46,559 nucleotides of DNA from a bacterium (GCA_024408855.1 JAKSUQ010000015.1:1-46559), one strand, 5' to 3'. Numbered from the stretch's first letter, positions 35,143 to 45,773 are shown. Notes: generated by a model from the letters alone, not told the origin. A program made the numbers and translations.

Positions 35143-36510
35143 TTAAATTTCATATGTATTTACAAATTCAATAGCTTCATCCCTTGTATTAACAATTCCG
35201 TTTAATTGAGCCTCATGAAGTTCATTTATAATTTTCCCCAACAAGGGAGATTGCGAAATATTTTTAATTTCCATTATTTCTAAACCGTCTAACAATTTTG
35301 GCAACGGTTCAAGTGTATCTTTAACAGACATATAAAATTTCAACAAATTATTAAGTCCTGTAATATTGGTTTCAACCATTTCATCAGTTATATCAACTCC
35401 TCTTGCTGACAATCTGTCTGCCTTTGCCAAAAAAATATTATCTATAACATTATCATTCATTTTTCTGACATAACGCATCATTATTTTGTCGGTTAATTCC
35501 AGGGATGAAATTACATTAGACGGATATATATGATTTTTAATCATCAAAGAGACATATTCAATTTGCTTTTTTGAGAACTTTAAATCTTTTAAAAGCGGAA
35601 CACACATTTTTGCTCCGACATCATCATGTTTTATAAATCTATGCCTGCCTGTATCTTCTTCTATTATCCAAGTCGAAAATTTACCTATATCATGCAAAAA
35701 AGCTGACAATTTCAAGTGATTTATTCTTGGAAATCCACCAAAAGATACGATATCAAGATGCTTTTTTATATTTTCATCAGAGTTTAAGTATAATAGCTCA
35801 ATGTTTCTGACTGTTTCCAAAGAATGATGAAACAAATCTAAATGATGATGAGTATTCGGAGGAACTTGTTTCATCTCATTTATGCAAGGGAATAAATCTT
35901 CCAAAATTCCGTATTTATCAGCATTAACAAGAGCCTGAAAAGCGTATTCTCCTCCAAATAATTTAATTAATTCATAAGATATTCGTTCTTTCGCTGGCTT
36001 CAATATAAGATTTTTGTACTTGCCGACAGCTTCTTTTAATTCAGGGGCGAAATCAAAGCCGGTTGTTGCCATGAAACGAAAAGCCCTTAGTATTCTAAGC
36101 GGATCATCTTCAAAATTTTTATCTTGGATTTGTCTTAACACCTTATTTTTTAAATCATTTTGACCGCCAACAATGTCAATAAAACTTCCGTTAGCTAAAT
36201 CAAACGCTATTGCATTAATTGTAAAATCACGTCTCATCAAATCATCTTCAATAGTTTCACCTTGCATTTCCGTAATATCAAGGTAATTTATTTTATCTTT
36301 TAAAACTACACGATATATTAAATTTTCAGAATCTAAAACAACAAAAGTTGCGTCTAATTTATTAGCAATATCACCGGCAAATTTTTCAGCACCTTTAATA
36401 GCAATATCTCTGTCAACAAAAACTTTACCGCACAAAAAATCTCTCACCGAACCGCCGACAAGATAACCCTCATTAATTTCAGATAAAATAAAATCATCCT
36501 TGATATTCAT
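35143..36510 (-). CDS. cca: CCA-adding / tRNA nucleotidyltransferase with HD domain
   Basis: This enzyme adds or repairs the 3' CCA of tRNAs (or part of it). The 455-aa protein has the class II nucleotidyltransferase head with YLVGGSVRDFLCG, DRDIAI (the DxD metal site) and RRDFTINAIAFD, then EDDPLRILRAFRF, and a C-terminal HD domain (AFLHDIGKFSTW ... KHDDVGAKM). ATG 36510 has AGGAA 10 nt upstream and overlaps rsmE by 17 nt; ATG 36519 sits directly against the SD and is less likely. Whether it adds CC, A or CCA cannot be read from motifs alone. Confidence 0.93.
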   Translation of the reverse strand: MNIKDDFILSEINEGYLVGGSVRDFLCGKVFVDRDIAIKGAEKFAGDIANKLDATFVVLDSENLIYRVVLKDKINYLDITEMQGETIEDDLMRRDFTINAIAFDLANGSFIDIVGGQNDLKNKVLRQIQDKNFEDDPLRILRAFRFMATTGFDFAPELKEAVGKYKNLILKPAKERISYELIKLFGGEYAFQALVNADKYGILEDLFPCINEMKQVPPNTHHHLDLFHHSLETVRNIELLYLNSDENIKKHLDIVSFGGFPRINHLKLSAFLHDIGKFSTWIIEEDTGRHRFIKHDDVGAKMCVPLLKDLKFSKKQIEYVSLMIKNHIYPSNVISSLELTDKIMMRYVRKMNDNVIDNIFLAKADRLSARGVDITDEMVETNITGLNNLLKFYMSVKDTLEPLPKLLDGLEIMEIKNISQSPLLGKIINELHEAQLNGIVNTRDEAIEFVNTYEI

Positions 36511-37228
36511 ATATAACATTTCCTAATGCAGTTATCACCGCTGTTTCAGCTTTCAATATCAAGTCTCCCAACGATATTAGCGGTAAATTTTTCGACTTAA
36601 AAAATTTAAATTCATTTGCCGAAAATCCACCCTCGGGACCAATTATTACAAGCACATCTTCATTTATTAAAATCGGATATTTGCTAAGGTACTGTTTGAG
36701 TGTAATTTCAGTAGAACGTTCTGCACAAACTATGATTTTATTGAAGAAATTATTTTCTAAAAGTTTTGCAAGTGTTGTTGGCGGATAACAGCTTGGAATT
36801 TTAGCCCTTTCACACTGTTTTGATGCTTCATACATTATCTTTTGCCATTTATCAATTTTTTTATCGGATATTGATTTTGAAACAGCACAATTATCAGTTA
36901 TAATCGGATAAACTCCTCGAATACCAAGTTCAGTCGCTTTTTCTATAATTATTGACTGAGCATCACTTCGTAAAGGACTCTGTGCAAGAAAGAGGTTGAA
37001 CGTCAAATCCCTCTCTGAACGGTAACTATTAACTATATTACATACGATTTTATCAGTAGTTATTTCTGATATTACAGTTTCATAGCTTATTTGATTTTCA
37101 TCTATCAACACAAGTTTTTCACCGACTTTCGCTCTTAAAGAGCGTGCTATATGCCGATAATTCTCGACATCATTAATTATTAGTATATCAGAATTAACAT
37201 TATCAGATTTTATAAAAAAATGTGGCAT
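36494..37228 (-). CDS. rsmE: 16S rRNA m3U1498 methyltransferase RsmE
   Basis: RsmE methylates U1498 of 16S rRNA in the assembled 30S subunit. The 244-aa SPOUT enzyme has an N-terminal PUA-like domain (HIARSLRAKVGEKLVLIDE), LFLAQSPLRSD, the helix IIEKATELGIRGVYPI, and the trefoil knot with VIIGPEGGFSANE and SLGDLILKAETAVITALG. ATG 37228 overlaps the MATE stop by one base, and its 3' end overlaps cca, so MATE-rsmE-cca form one unit. Confidence 0.95.
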   Translation of the reverse strand: MPHFFIKSDNVNSDILIINDVENYRHIARSLRAKVGEKLVLIDENQISYETVISEITTDKIVCNIVNSYRSERDLTFNLFLAQSPLRSDAQSIIIEKATELGIRGVYPIITDNCAVSKSISDKKIDKWQKIMYEASKQCERAKIPSCYPPTTLAKLLENNFFNKIIVCAERSTEITLKQYLSKYPILINEDVLVIIGPEGGFSANEFKFFKSKNLPLISLGDLILKAETAVITALGNVIYEYQG

Positions 37229-38535
37229 TATTTTCTCATTTCACAAAATTTCTTCCGCAATAATAGTAACATAATTGTACACAAAACGACAGAAGAAAAT
37301 AAAATTCCTATCCAAAACCCTTTTAGATTGAATTTATAATAAAAAGCTAAAATGTAACCAATCGGAAATGCTAATAGCCAATATGATACAAGATTCGAAA
37401 ACATAACAATTTTTGTTTGCCTTAAACCTTTAAATATTCCGGCCAAAGTAATTTGCAATCCGTCAAAAACCTGAAAGCATGCTAAGACATACACAATAGG
37501 CACACAAACATTTATTAGATTTTCATCAGGTGTAAATAAACCTACTAAAAATCTCGGAAATAATGCAAACATCAAAGCTGTTATACTCATAAACCCTACA
37601 GATACAGCAAGCCCACGTCCTGCATATGCTTTTAAAGATTCTATGTACTTAGCACCATTTGAATATCCGACTTTTACAGATACAGCATTTGAGATTGCTA
37701 AAGGTAACATAAATGTTACATTAGTTATAGTTAGCAAAATATTATGAGCAGCCGCATAAATTCCTGAAACTCTGCCCATAACTATTGCTATGATATTAAA
37801 TCCGACAAATTCTATTACAATTGCAAGTGATGCCGGCAAACCAATTTTCACTAAATCTTTATAATAATTAAACTCTTTGTATTTTTTGGTATTTGTTTTG
37901 ATATAACAATATAAAAGCAAAACAATACCCATAAAATACCGCACAACAAGACTTGCCATAGCAAGTCCTATTGCCCCCATTCCTGGAATATATTTCCATC
38001 CGAATACAAAAATTATATTTAAGAATAAATTCAAAAATATGCAGAATATTGTTACCAAATTAGGAAACACTACAATTTCAAAGGCTTGTAAATACTCCTT
38101 GGTAACACAATGCAAATACCCTCCAAAGGTTGCAAATGCCGTTATAAAAAAGTAATCTTTAATAATAGGTACAAGATTTGCCTCAAAACCTAATTTATCA
38201 ATAAATGGAATTGCCAACAAAATAATAATTGATGTCATTCCCGCAAGCAACATTGCAAACTTAATTGACGGATAAAAATATTTGCTTATATCTTTCCCCA
38301 TACCTCTGTAATTAGAAAGCAACGCTGATGTACTCACAAGAATACCAATTCCAAACATCAAAATACAATTAGTAATCGCTGTTGCAAGACTTATAGCAGC
38401 AAGTGTTTCTGTCGAATGTCTGCCGGCAACTATTACATCACCAACGCCAATCATTATAAAGCCAAGATTTCCCATAATTATTGGGGTAGCCATACTAAGC
38501 AAATCTTTTATATAAAAAAATCTTTTTTTATGCAT
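37228..38535 (-). CDS. MATE-family efflux transporter
   Basis: A cation-coupled antiporter for organic cations or drugs in the inner membrane. The 435-aa protein has about 12 membrane helices in two halves, beginning with LLSMATPIIMGNLGFIMIGV and including NLFLNIIFVFGWKYIPGMGA. The substrate is unknown. The ATG at 38535 has no SD; a TATAAT box (38548-38543) lies 7 nt upstream, suggesting a leaderless mRNA or a second promoter downstream of uvrA (37-nt gap). It overlaps rsmE by one base. Confidence 0.92.
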   Translation of the reverse strand: MHKKRFFYIKDLLSMATPIIMGNLGFIMIGVGDVIVAGRHSTETLAAISLATAITNCILMFGIGILVSTSALLSNYRGMGKDISKYFYPSIKFAMLLAGMTSIIILLAIPFIDKLGFEANLVPIIKDYFFITAFATFGGYLHCVTKEYLQAFEIVVFPNLVTIFCIFLNLFLNIIFVFGWKYIPGMGAIGLAMASLVVRYFMGIVLLLYCYIKTNTKKYKEFNYYKDLVKIGLPASLAIVIEFVGFNIIAIVMGRVSGIYAAAHNILLTITNVTFMLPLAISNAVSVKVGYSNGAKYIESLKAYAGRGLAVSVGFMSITALMFALFPRFLVGLFTPDENLINVCVPIVYVLACFQVFDGLQITLAGIFKGLRQTKIVMFSNLVSYWLLAFPIGYILAFYYKFNLKGFWIGILFSSVVLCTIMLLLLRKKFCEMRK

Positions 38536-38542
38536 AAAAAAA

Positions 38543-38548
38543 ATTATA
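38543..38548 (-). promoter_or_regulatory. -10 box of the MATE gene (leaderless type)
   Basis: TATAAT on the minus strand ends 7 nt before the ATG at 38535. Transcription would start at the start codon. The -35 position is poor. Confidence 0.45.
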
Positions 38549-38572
38549 ACCTAAAAATATTACTTTTTTTAT

Positions 38573-41398
38573 TTATTTTAAATAACGCTTTAAATATTGT
38601 CCGGTATAGGATTTTGGATTATCCGCAATTTCTTGCGGTGTTCCGCAGGCAACAATTTCACCGCCTGCATCACCACCATCAGGTCCTAAGTCAATAATAT
38701 AATCTGCAACTTTTATCAAATCCATATTGTGCTCAATAATAAGTATTGTATTCCCATTATCTGCAAGCTGTTGAATGATTTTGATAAGTTTATCCAAATC
38801 TGCCCAATGTAATCCGACTGACGGCTCATCAAGTAAATACAAAGTTTTTCCCGTTGCACGTTTGTTAAGTTCGGAAGCTAATTTAATTCTCTGAGCTTCT
38901 CCGCCTGATAGAGTTGTTGCACTTTGACCGAGTTTAATATAATCCAAACCTACATCCGCTAATGTTTTTAATTTGTTTGCTATTTGCGGAATATTTTGAA
39001 AAAATTCATAAGCCTCTTTTACAGACATTTCCAAAACATCAGCAATTGTTTTTCCTTTATATTTAACCTCTAAAGTTTCGTTATTATACCTTTTCCCCTT
39101 GCAAACATCACATTTAACATAAACATCAGACAAAAAGTTCATTTCTATCTTTAAAACACCGTCGCCTGTACATGACTCGCATCTTCCGCCTTTCACATTG
39201 AAGCTGAATCTTCCCGGTTTGTACCCTCTCATTTTTGCTTCATTTGTTTTAGCGTACAATTCTCTTATCGGAGTAAATACATCCGTATAAGTTGCAGGAT
39301 TTGAACGAGGAGTCCGTCCTATTGGAGATTGATCTATATCAATAATTTTATCTAAGTTTTCAAACCCTAAAATTTCATCAACACCTTGCGGTTTTGGTTT
39401 ATTTTTTCTTAATTTATGAACCGCATACTCATAAATAAGATTTTGCATAAGGGTAGATTTACCTGAGCCGGAAACTCCTGTAAGAACAACAATTTTCCCA
39501 AGCGGGATATCAATATCAATATTTTTAAGATTATTTAAGTGTGCATTTCTTATTTGTAAGTAATTTCCGTTACCAACTCTTATTTTTTGAGGAACCGGAA
39601 TAGAATATTCGCCACTCAGGTATTTTCCGGTAAGAGAGGTATCGCAAGAAATAATGTCCTCGACATTTCCGTTTGCTACAATGTGTCCGCCGTTTTCTCC
39701 TGCATTCACACCAATATCTACTATATAATCGGCATTTCTGATGGTATCTTCGTCATGTTCAACTACAATTAGAGAGTTTCCCATATTACGTAATTTTATG
39801 AGAGTTTTTATCAATCTGTCATTATCTCTTTGGTGTAACCCTATTGAAGGCTCATCCAACACATATAAAACACCCGACAAACCACTTCCGATTTGAGTTG
39901 CAAGTCTTATTCTTTGGGCTTCTCCCCCAGAAAGAGTGCCTGACATTCTTGATAAATTAAGATACGAAAGTCCGACATCCATGAGAAATTTAAGTCTTGC
40001 TCTTATTTCATCTAAAATTTGTTTTCCGATTTTCATTTGAAAATCTGTTAGTTCAAGATATAAATCCGTTATAAAGTCATATTCTTTATCGATAGACATT
40101 GTACAAAATTCAAAAATATTTTTACCATTAATTCTTACCGCCAAAGGAAAAGGCTTCAATCTTGCTCCGCTACAGGCCTCGCAAGGAGTCATTACCATAT
40201 ATTTTTCGATTTCGTTTCGCCAGTACTCACTGTCAACATTATAGTGCTTCATTAAAAACGGAATTACTCCGATAAACTTTTGAACAGTATTTTTGTATCT
40301 ATGACTTCCAAAATCTCTTATTCTCATTGAAATTTTTTCTTCAGAGCCGTACAAGAGTATATTTTGGTGTTCTTCAGGCATATCCTTAAACGGCAATGAG
40401 TAATCCATATTGTAAGCAGATTGAACAGCTTTCAAAACATCTTCGTAATAAGAAGTCCCTGATTTACTCCATGGGTATATTGCTCCGTCATTAACCGATT
40501 TTGTCTTATCAGGAACAACCAAATCCGCATCAATCTTCAAATCGACACCGATACCTCCGCATTTTTCACAAGCACCATAAGGTGCATTAAATGAGAAGAT
40601 TCTCGGCGTCAGTTCATCAAAACTTATATTACAATCCGGACAAGCCAATTTTTCGCTGTAAATTTTTTCTTCTCCGCCGACCACATCAATATTAACAACT
40701 CCATCAGCTTTTTCCAGTGCAATTTGTACACTATCAGCAATTCGGGAACGAGCTTCAGGCTTCACAACAATTCTATCCACAACAACAGATATTGTATGGC
40801 TTTTGTTTTTTGCAAGATTAATTTCATCTTCATCAAGATTATATATTTCACCATCAACTTTTACTCTTACAAAACCTTCTTGACTTAACTCAGAAAACAG
40901 AGATTGATATTCACCTTTTTTTCCTTTAATTAGTGGAGACAGTATTTGGATTTTTGTACCAACTGGCAAGCTCATAATACTACCCACAATTTCATCAATG
41001 GTTTGTGGTTTAATCGGTTTTCCGCAAATCGGACAATAAGGCGTTCCAACCCTTGCATACAAAAGTCTTAAATAGTCATATATTTCGGTAACGGTTCCAA
41101 CCGTTGAACGTGGATTATTACTTGTTGATTTTTGGTCAATTGATATTGCCGGAGTTAAGCCCTCAATAGAATCTACATCAGGTTTATCAGTTTGCCCCAA
41201 AAATTGTCTTGCATAAGTAGATAGACTTTCAATATAACGTCTTTGTCCCTCAGCAAAAATAGTATCAAAAGCGAGCGAACTTTTACCTGAACCTGATACT
41301 CCGGTAAAAACTACCAATTCATTTTTAGGTATTTCAAGGGAAATATTTTTAAGATTATGTTCCCTCGCTCCCCTTATTGTAATTTTATCTGTTGTCAT
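38573..41398 (-). CDS. uvrA: Excinuclease ABC subunit A
   Basis: UvrA is the damage-sensing ATPase of nucleotide excision repair. The 941-aa protein has two ABC modules with P-loops [14 protein letters not shown] and [14 protein letters not shown], signatures [16 protein letters not shown] and [15 protein letters not shown], and zinc modules CPICGKP, CPDC...CEKCGG and CESCTGDG...CDVCKGKR. All elements are intact. The ATG at 41398 has TATAAT 6 nt upstream and no SD. Confidence 0.98.
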   Translation of the reverse strand: MTTDKITIRGAREHNLKNISLEIPKNELVVFTGVSGSGKSSLAFDTIFAEGQRRYIESLSTYARQFLGQTDKPDVDSIEGLTPAISIDQKSTSNNPRSTVGTVTEIYDYLRLLYARVGTPYCPICGKPIKPQTIDEIVGSIMSLPVGTKIQILSPLIKGKKGEYQSLFSELSQEGFVRVKVDGEIYNLDEDEINLAKNKSHTISVVVDRIVVKPEARSRIADSVQIALEKADGVVNIDVVGGEEKIYSEKLACPDCNISFDELTPRIFSFNAPYGACEKCGGIGVDLKIDADLVVPDKTKSVNDGAIYPWSKSGTSYYEDVLKAVQSAYNMDYSLPFKDMPEEHQNILLYGSEEKISMRIRDFGSHRYKNTVQKFIGVIPFLMKHYNVDSEYWRNEIEKYMVMTPCEACSGARLKPFPLAVRINGKNIFEFCTMSIDKEYDFITDLYLELTDFQMKIGKQILDEIRARLKFLMDVGLSYLNLSRMSGTLSGGEAQRIRLATQIGSGLSGVLYVLDEPSIGLHQRDNDRLIKTLIKLRNMGNSLIVVEHDEDTIRNADYIVDIGVNAGENGGHIVANGNVEDIISCDTSLTGKYLSGEYSIPVPQKIRVGNGNYLQIRNAHLNNLKNIDIDIPLGKIVVLTGVSGSGKSTLMQNLIYEYAVHKLRKNKPKPQGVDEILGFENLDKIIDIDQSPIGRTPRSNPATYTDVFTPIRELYAKTNEAKMRGYKPGRFSFNVKGGRCESCTGDGVLKIEMNFLSDVYVKCDVCKGKRYNNETLEVKYKGKTIADVLEMSVKEAYEFFQNIPQIANKLKTLADVGLDYIKLGQSATTLSGGEAQRIKLASELNKRATGKTLYLLDEPSVGLHWADLDKLIKIIQQLADNGNTILIIEHNMDLIKVADYIIDLGPDGGDAGGEIVACGTPQEIADNPKSYTGQYLKRYLK

Positions 41399-41404
41399 AA
41401 AAAA

Positions 41405-41410
41405 ATTATA
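41405..41410 (-). promoter_or_regulatory. -10 box of uvrA (leaderless type)
   Basis: TATAAT on the minus strand, 6 nt before the uvrA ATG. The expected transcription start is the A of ATG. No -35 of quality; no obvious LexA-type box. Confidence 0.5.
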
Positions 41411-41436
41411 TCATGTTACATATTAAAAGGGTAATT

Positions 41437-42480
41437 TTAAGAAAAAGTTCTCACACACCCATTATCCAGCATTTCTACTTTTATTTGTTTTCCGGTAATA
41501 TTATCGAAATAACTTTTTATGCAAGATTTTCCATCCGGAGAATAACTTTCTATCAATATTACAATTTGCGTTTTAGGATCTTTGACAGATTTATATTGTA
41601 TAGTTATTCCATCATTATAGTATTCTTCTGTAATATAATCTATACCGGTTTCCTGATCAAATTCGAGTTTTCTTGTTAAAATACCTTTATCATTATATTC
41701 AAATGAACGAATTGGCTTATTCGTTTCAATATCGTTAACAATACGACACACAAGGGTTTTTCCGTCTTCTGCAAAACATTCCGTTAATATAGTGTTGTTA
41801 TTCTCTGGACAAGGTTTTAACCTCATAAAAACAGTACTTCCGTCCGGATAATACTGTTCAGCACATATAATATCACCGGTTGCCTTATCATAATACGTTA
41901 TTGTATTAACGGTACCATCAGTAGAATATTCTTCCTTACAAATTGGATCATTTGTGAAAGGATTTTCGATATATTTTTCAAGAATTGTTTCATTATCTGA
42001 CAAGTATATTATCTTCGAATAAGGATAACACTGTCCCGTGTGCTCATCAACTAAATTTACTTCAGTAAGATTCATGTTTTTATTATATATTTTCTGTTCC
42101 GTAGGTTTTTCAGTTAAAGGGTTATATTTTAGAGAATAAATTTCATTTTCATTCTTTCTATATTGAAAACAAGTTTCGATTTTACCTGTCAAAGATGAAA
42201 AATTTTTAGAAGTAATTAAAAAATCATCCTCTCCATTTTTCGTATCAAATACTACGGACTTAAGCAATCTTCCGTTCTTTTTTACAGTTTGTCCTAAAGA
42301 AAGCCCAAAAGGAAATCTCACCAATTCAATATCATATTTATTACGAGGATTTTTCTTTTTTTGTGCAAATTTACACTCAATTATATTTTTAGGAATAAAA
42401 CATTTTTTCCCCGAAACCGCTGCCATATTACTTGGAACATTTGCCTTGAATGAATTTGAATTTGTACTGTTTATCCGCAT
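41437..42480 (-). CDS. Unknown repeat protein (MORN/YD-like beta repeats)
   Basis: A 347-aa protein with no named family. From about residue 150 to the end it contains roughly six degenerate units of about 26-27 residues, each pairing a Y-(D/N)-x2-TG turn with a later DG turn, for example YYDKATGDIICAEQYYPDG and EFDQETGIDYITEEYYNDG. This resembles MORN_2/YwqK- or YD-type beta repeats. The N-terminus MRINSTNSNSFKANV resembles that of the GH13 enzyme at 21887 (MRIN...). There is no classical signal peptide. AAAGGA precedes ATG 42480. It follows anmK by 80 nt. It is a remote cousin of the tandem-repeat gene at the right edge. Confidence 0.65.
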   Translation of the reverse strand: MRINSTNSNSFKANVPSNMAAVSGKKCFIPKNIIECKFAQKKKNPRNKYDIELVRFPFGLSLGQTVKKNGRLLKSVVFDTKNGEDDFLITSKNFSSLTGKIETCFQYRKNENEIYSLKYNPLTEKPTEQKIYNKNMNLTEVNLVDEHTGQCYPYSKIIYLSDNETILEKYIENPFTNDPICKEEYSTDGTVNTITYYDKATGDIICAEQYYPDGSTVFMRLKPCPENNNTILTECFAEDGKTLVCRIVNDIETNKPIRSFEYNDKGILTRKLEFDQETGIDYITEEYYNDGITIQYKSVKDPKTQIVILIESYSPDGKSCIKSYFDNITGKQIKVEMLDNGCVRTFS

Positions 42481-42560
42481 ACTATAAAAATTCCTTTAAA
42501 AATTTTATATACTAACACAAAACACATAATTTTAAAATTTGCTATTTATTATGGAAATAA

Positions 42561-43679
42561 CTACGGCATTGTAACTTTGCCCAACACTGTACGTTTTTCC
42601 GCTCCGGTGCAACAAGGTATATTGTTAGGTATATTATAAAAATTACAATATCCTAAAAGTGCAAAAGCCATAACTTCTTTATAATTATTGGAAATCCCAT
42701 AATCTTCATGAGTTTTCAATTCTACATGTTTAGGAATATAAGTCCTTAAAAAGTTCATTAACGTCTTGTTGTACGCACCTCCGCCTCCAATTATTGCAGC
42801 ATCAACACTTACAAAAGGAAATATAAATCTCTCATAGCTTTGAGCGATAGTTTTTGCGGTCAAAGCTGTTAATGTAGCTATAATATCTTCCGGATTTTCA
42901 GGAGCAGTTTTTAAAATATTCTCAATATATTTTACCGAAAAATATTCTCGTCCTGTAGTCTTAGGCGGTTCTATAAAATAGTATTCGTCCTGCAATAAAC
43001 AATCAAGCCAACTCTCACAAACATTACCGGAAGCTGCGACAACACCGTCTTTATCAAATTTTTTGCCATAAAACTTTTGCATGCAATAATCAATCATAAT
43101 ATTACCGCAACCGTTATCAAATCCAAATGTATCAACTTCATCAGAAACGACTGTAACATTTGATATTCCGCCAATATTTTGTACAAGTGAATTTTTGAAC
43201 CATTTTTCGTCTGCAAAACAAACTAATGGAGCACCTTGTCCATTATAAGCAATATCTTTTTCTCTAAAATTCGATATTGTCATACAACCGGTTTCTTTTG
43301 CAATAACAGAGCTTTCACCTATTTGTAACGTACTTTTCAAAGATATATTATCAAGTTTTTCATCAAAAGGATAATGATAAACAGTCTGACCGTGAGAAGA
43401 TATAAAATCCGGTTTTCCAAACTCAGCTATCAAAATATTAGCTGCATCAGCAAAACATTTTCCTACTGCAAAATTCAACTGACAGAGCTCTTTTATGTTT
43501 ATATCACCTCTAAAGGCACTAAAAATTTTTGCTCTGATATGTTCCGGGAACGAATGATTAATCCCATGAATTAATTTCACGGACAAATCAGGATAAACTT
43601 CACACAAACCGGCATCAACAGAATCACATGATGTACCGGACATTAAAGCTATTACTTTTTTCGATTCTTTTTCCTGCAT
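42561..43679 (-). CDS. anmK: Anhydro-N-acetylmuramic acid kinase
   Basis: AnmK hydrolyses and phosphorylates 1,6-anhydro-MurNAc, a peptidoglycan recycling step. The 372-aa protein has the family motifs ALMSGTSCDSVDAG, SSHGQTVYHYP, NIGGISNVTVV, DNGCGNIMIDYCMQ, TGREYF and IIGGGGAYN. It starts 4 nt after accA and is probably co-transcribed with accD-accA. Confidence 0.95.
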   Translation of the reverse strand: MQEKESKKVIALMSGTSCDSVDAGLCEVYPDLSVKLIHGINHSFPEHIRAKIFSAFRGDINIKELCQLNFAVGKCFADAANILIAEFGKPDFISSHGQTVYHYPFDEKLDNISLKSTLQIGESSVIAKETGCMTISNFREKDIAYNGQGAPLVCFADEKWFKNSLVQNIGGISNVTVVSDEVDTFGFDNGCGNIMIDYCMQKFYGKKFDKDGVVAASGNVCESWLDCLLQDEYYFIEPPKTTGREYFSVKYIENILKTAPENPEDIIATLTALTAKTIAQSYERFIFPFVSVDAAIIGGGGAYNKTLMNFLRTYIPKHVELKTHEDYGISNNYKEVMAFALLGYCNFYNIPNNIPCCTGAEKRTVLGKVTMP

Positions 43680-43683
43680 AAAA

Positions 43684-44640
43684 CTATACTTCTAAAAAGA
43701 CACCCATGTTACGGAATTTATCATATCTTTGCGACTTCAATTCCGCAGGTGAATATTTATTTAATTCATTTAACGCTTTTATTAATGAGGTCTTTATTGA
43801 TTTTGCCATTTGCTCATAATTGTTATGAGCACCACCAACAGGCTCCTTAATTTCTTCATCAATAATATTGAGCTTTAACAAATCTACTGAAGTTATTTTA
43901 AGAGCCTCTGCCGCATCTGCATACTTAGAAGCATCTCTCCAAAGTATTGAAGCACACCCCTCTGGTGAAATAACCGTGTAGTATGCATGTTCAAGCATCA
44001 TAACTTTATTTGCAACAGCTAAACCTAAAGCCCCGCCACTGCATCCTTCACCGGTAATAATAGAAATCACAGGCACACTAAGTTTGGACATTTCTTTCAA
44101 ATTCATAGCAATAGCGGCACCTTGTCCGGTTTCTTCTGCTTTAATTCCGGGATAAGCCCCCGGTGTATCAATTAAAGTTATAATAGGAATATTAAACTTG
44201 TTTGCATGCTTAAACAATCTCAATGCTTTTCTGTAACCTTGCGGTTGAGGCATTCCAAAATTATATTCCAAATTTTCTTTTGTCGACTTACCTTTTTGAA
44301 TACCGACAATCATAACCGATTTACCATCTAATTTTGCAATACCACCGATTATAGCCCTGTCGTCAGTCCCCTCTCTATCACCGTGAAATTCGATAAAGTC
44401 GGTACACATTAAATCCACATAGTCCAAAAATTTTGGTCTTTCCTGATGTCGAGCAATTTGTATTTTTTGTGAAGGCTTCAAGTTTGAATACAACTCCTTT
44501 TTGTAATTTAGTGCCTGCTCTTCGAACGTAGTAATCTGCTTAGACATATCAATCCCTGATTCAGCACTCATTTTTTTTAATTCATTAATTTTATTTTGTA
44601 TTTCAACAATAGGTTTTTCAAAATCTAAAACAACAGCCAT
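43684..44640 (-). CDS. accA: Acetyl-CoA carboxylase carboxyltransferase alpha
   Basis: This is the alpha half of the carboxyltransferase that moves CO2 from biotin to acetyl-CoA, giving malonyl-CoA for fatty acid synthesis. The 318-aa protein has an N-terminal coiled coil and the crotonase-like core: DFIEFHGDREGTDD, TLIDTPGAYPGIKAEE, ITGEGCSGGALGLAVA and HAYYTVISPEGCASILWRD. It starts 3 nt after accD, matching the 1:1 complex. accB and accC are not in the window. Confidence 0.97.
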   Translation of the reverse strand: MAVVLDFEKPIVEIQNKINELKKMSAESGIDMSKQITTFEEQALNYKKELYSNLKPSQKIQIARHQERPKFLDYVDLMCTDFIEFHGDREGTDDRAIIGGIAKLDGKSVMIVGIQKGKSTKENLEYNFGMPQPQGYRKALRLFKHANKFNIPIITLIDTPGAYPGIKAEETGQGAAIAMNLKEMSKLSVPVISIITGEGCSGGALGLAVANKVMMLEHAYYTVISPEGCASILWRDASKYADAAEALKITSVDLLKLNIIDEEIKEPVGGAHNNYEQMAKSIKTSLIKALNELNKYSPAELKSQRYDKFRNMGVFLEV

Positions 44641-44643
44641 GAC

Positions 44644-45510
44644 TTACACCCCATGCATATCCAATATATTAGCTAAAGTTTTTCTGAGATTTTTTCTTTT
44701 TGCAACAATATCGACTTGACCGCATTTAAGCAAAGATTCAGCAGTCTGAAAATCATCAGGCAACTTCTGATGAATAGTTTGTTCAATAACTCTCCTGCCT
44801 GCAAAGCCAATTCTTGCACCTTGTTCGGCAATAATAATATCGCCTAAAGTTCCAAAACTTGCGGTTATTCCGCCAAAAGTCGGTTCAGTTAGCAAATTTA
44901 TATATAAAATACCGGCTTCATCAAGTTTTGCAGCGGCACAGGACGTTTTAGCCATTTGCATCAAACTCAAAGCACTTTCCTGCATTCTTGCACCACCTGA
45001 TGATGTTACAGCCAACATAGGGAGTTGTAATGAAACGGCTTTTTCCATAATTCTTGTAACTTTTTCACCTACAACGCTTCCCATAGAACCGCCCATATAG
45101 TCAAAATCCATAATTGCTGCTGCAACTTTATGCCCCTCAATTTTCCCGACACCTGTTATAACAGCTTCATCCAGTCCGGTATTATCCGTAGCACGTTTTA
45201 ATCTGTCTTTATATGATTCTGTATCAAAAAATTCCAACGGATCTGTTGGTAAAACATTTTTGAATAATTCTTCAAAAGAATTAATATCAAAAAGTTGTTC
45301 AATTCGTGTTTTTGCATTAATTCTAAAATGATAATCACAATGCGGACAAACCATTAAATTTTCTTCAAGCTCTGATTGCATCAACTGAGCTTCGCAATGT
45401 ACGCATTTTATCCAAGCACCTGATGCAGTATTTTCAATTCCGTGCATTTCTTTTGCTCGTCGTTCAATTTGAGCTTCTTTTCGTTTATCAAACCATTCCT
45501 GTATCGACAT
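44644..45510 (-). CDS. accD: Acetyl-CoA carboxylase carboxyltransferase beta
   Basis: This is the beta half of the carboxyltransferase. The 288-aa protein has the N-terminal zinc ribbon (WIKCVHCEAQL ... VCPHCDYHF) that binds RNA/DNA and acyl substrate in E. coli, then the crotonase-like core (MGGSMGSVVGEKVTR, TSSGGARMQESALSLMQMA, PTFGGITASFG). ATG 45510 has AAGGA upstream. It heads accD-accA-anmK. Confidence 0.97.
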   Translation of the reverse strand: MSIQEWFDKRKEAQIERRAKEMHGIENTASGAWIKCVHCEAQLMQSELEENLMVCPHCDYHFRINAKTRIEQLFDINSFEELFKNVLPTDPLEFFDTESYKDRLKRATDNTGLDEAVITGVGKIEGHKVAAAIMDFDYMGGSMGSVVGEKVTRIMEKAVSLQLPMLAVTSSGGARMQESALSLMQMAKTSCAAAKLDEAGILYINLLTEPTFGGITASFGTLGDIIIAEQGARIGFAGRRVIEQTIHQKLPDDFQTAESLLKCGQVDIVAKRKNLRKTLANILDMHGV

Positions 45511-45740
45511 CCGATATCCTTATTTACATAATCACCTTTTCATTTTACACTAAAAATCCATTATGACCATACTATGTAAAGTTATTGTAAAATATAACGT
45601 CATAAAGAGCTCCACATCATTTTGTAAATCTTGTTTCAAGTAACCGCCCGCAAAAATTTCCCAATCATACTGAACTCAAAATTACCAATTTCAGCACTTT
45701 ATTGGTTAGAAATAGCTTCACCAAGCCTATATAATTAACT
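45511..45740. other. Intergenic stretch upstream of accD
   Basis: About 230 nt with no supported frame. The accD promoter should be here; TAAAAT on the minus strand near 45548-45553 is a candidate -10 about 40 nt before the ATG, with no strong -35. The rest is featureless. Confidence 0.4.
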
Positions 45741-45773
45741 AAAAAACAGGTGCATTGAATTGCACCCACTGTT
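45741..45773 (-). terminator. Rho-independent terminator (minus strand)
   Basis: On the minus strand GGTGCA (45766-45761) pairs with TGCACC (45754-45749), extended by AACA/TGTT across a GTG bulge; T6 follows. It points the same way as the repeat gene at the right edge, so it probably ends that transcript, leaving about 280 nt of 3' untranslated RNA. Confidence 0.7.
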
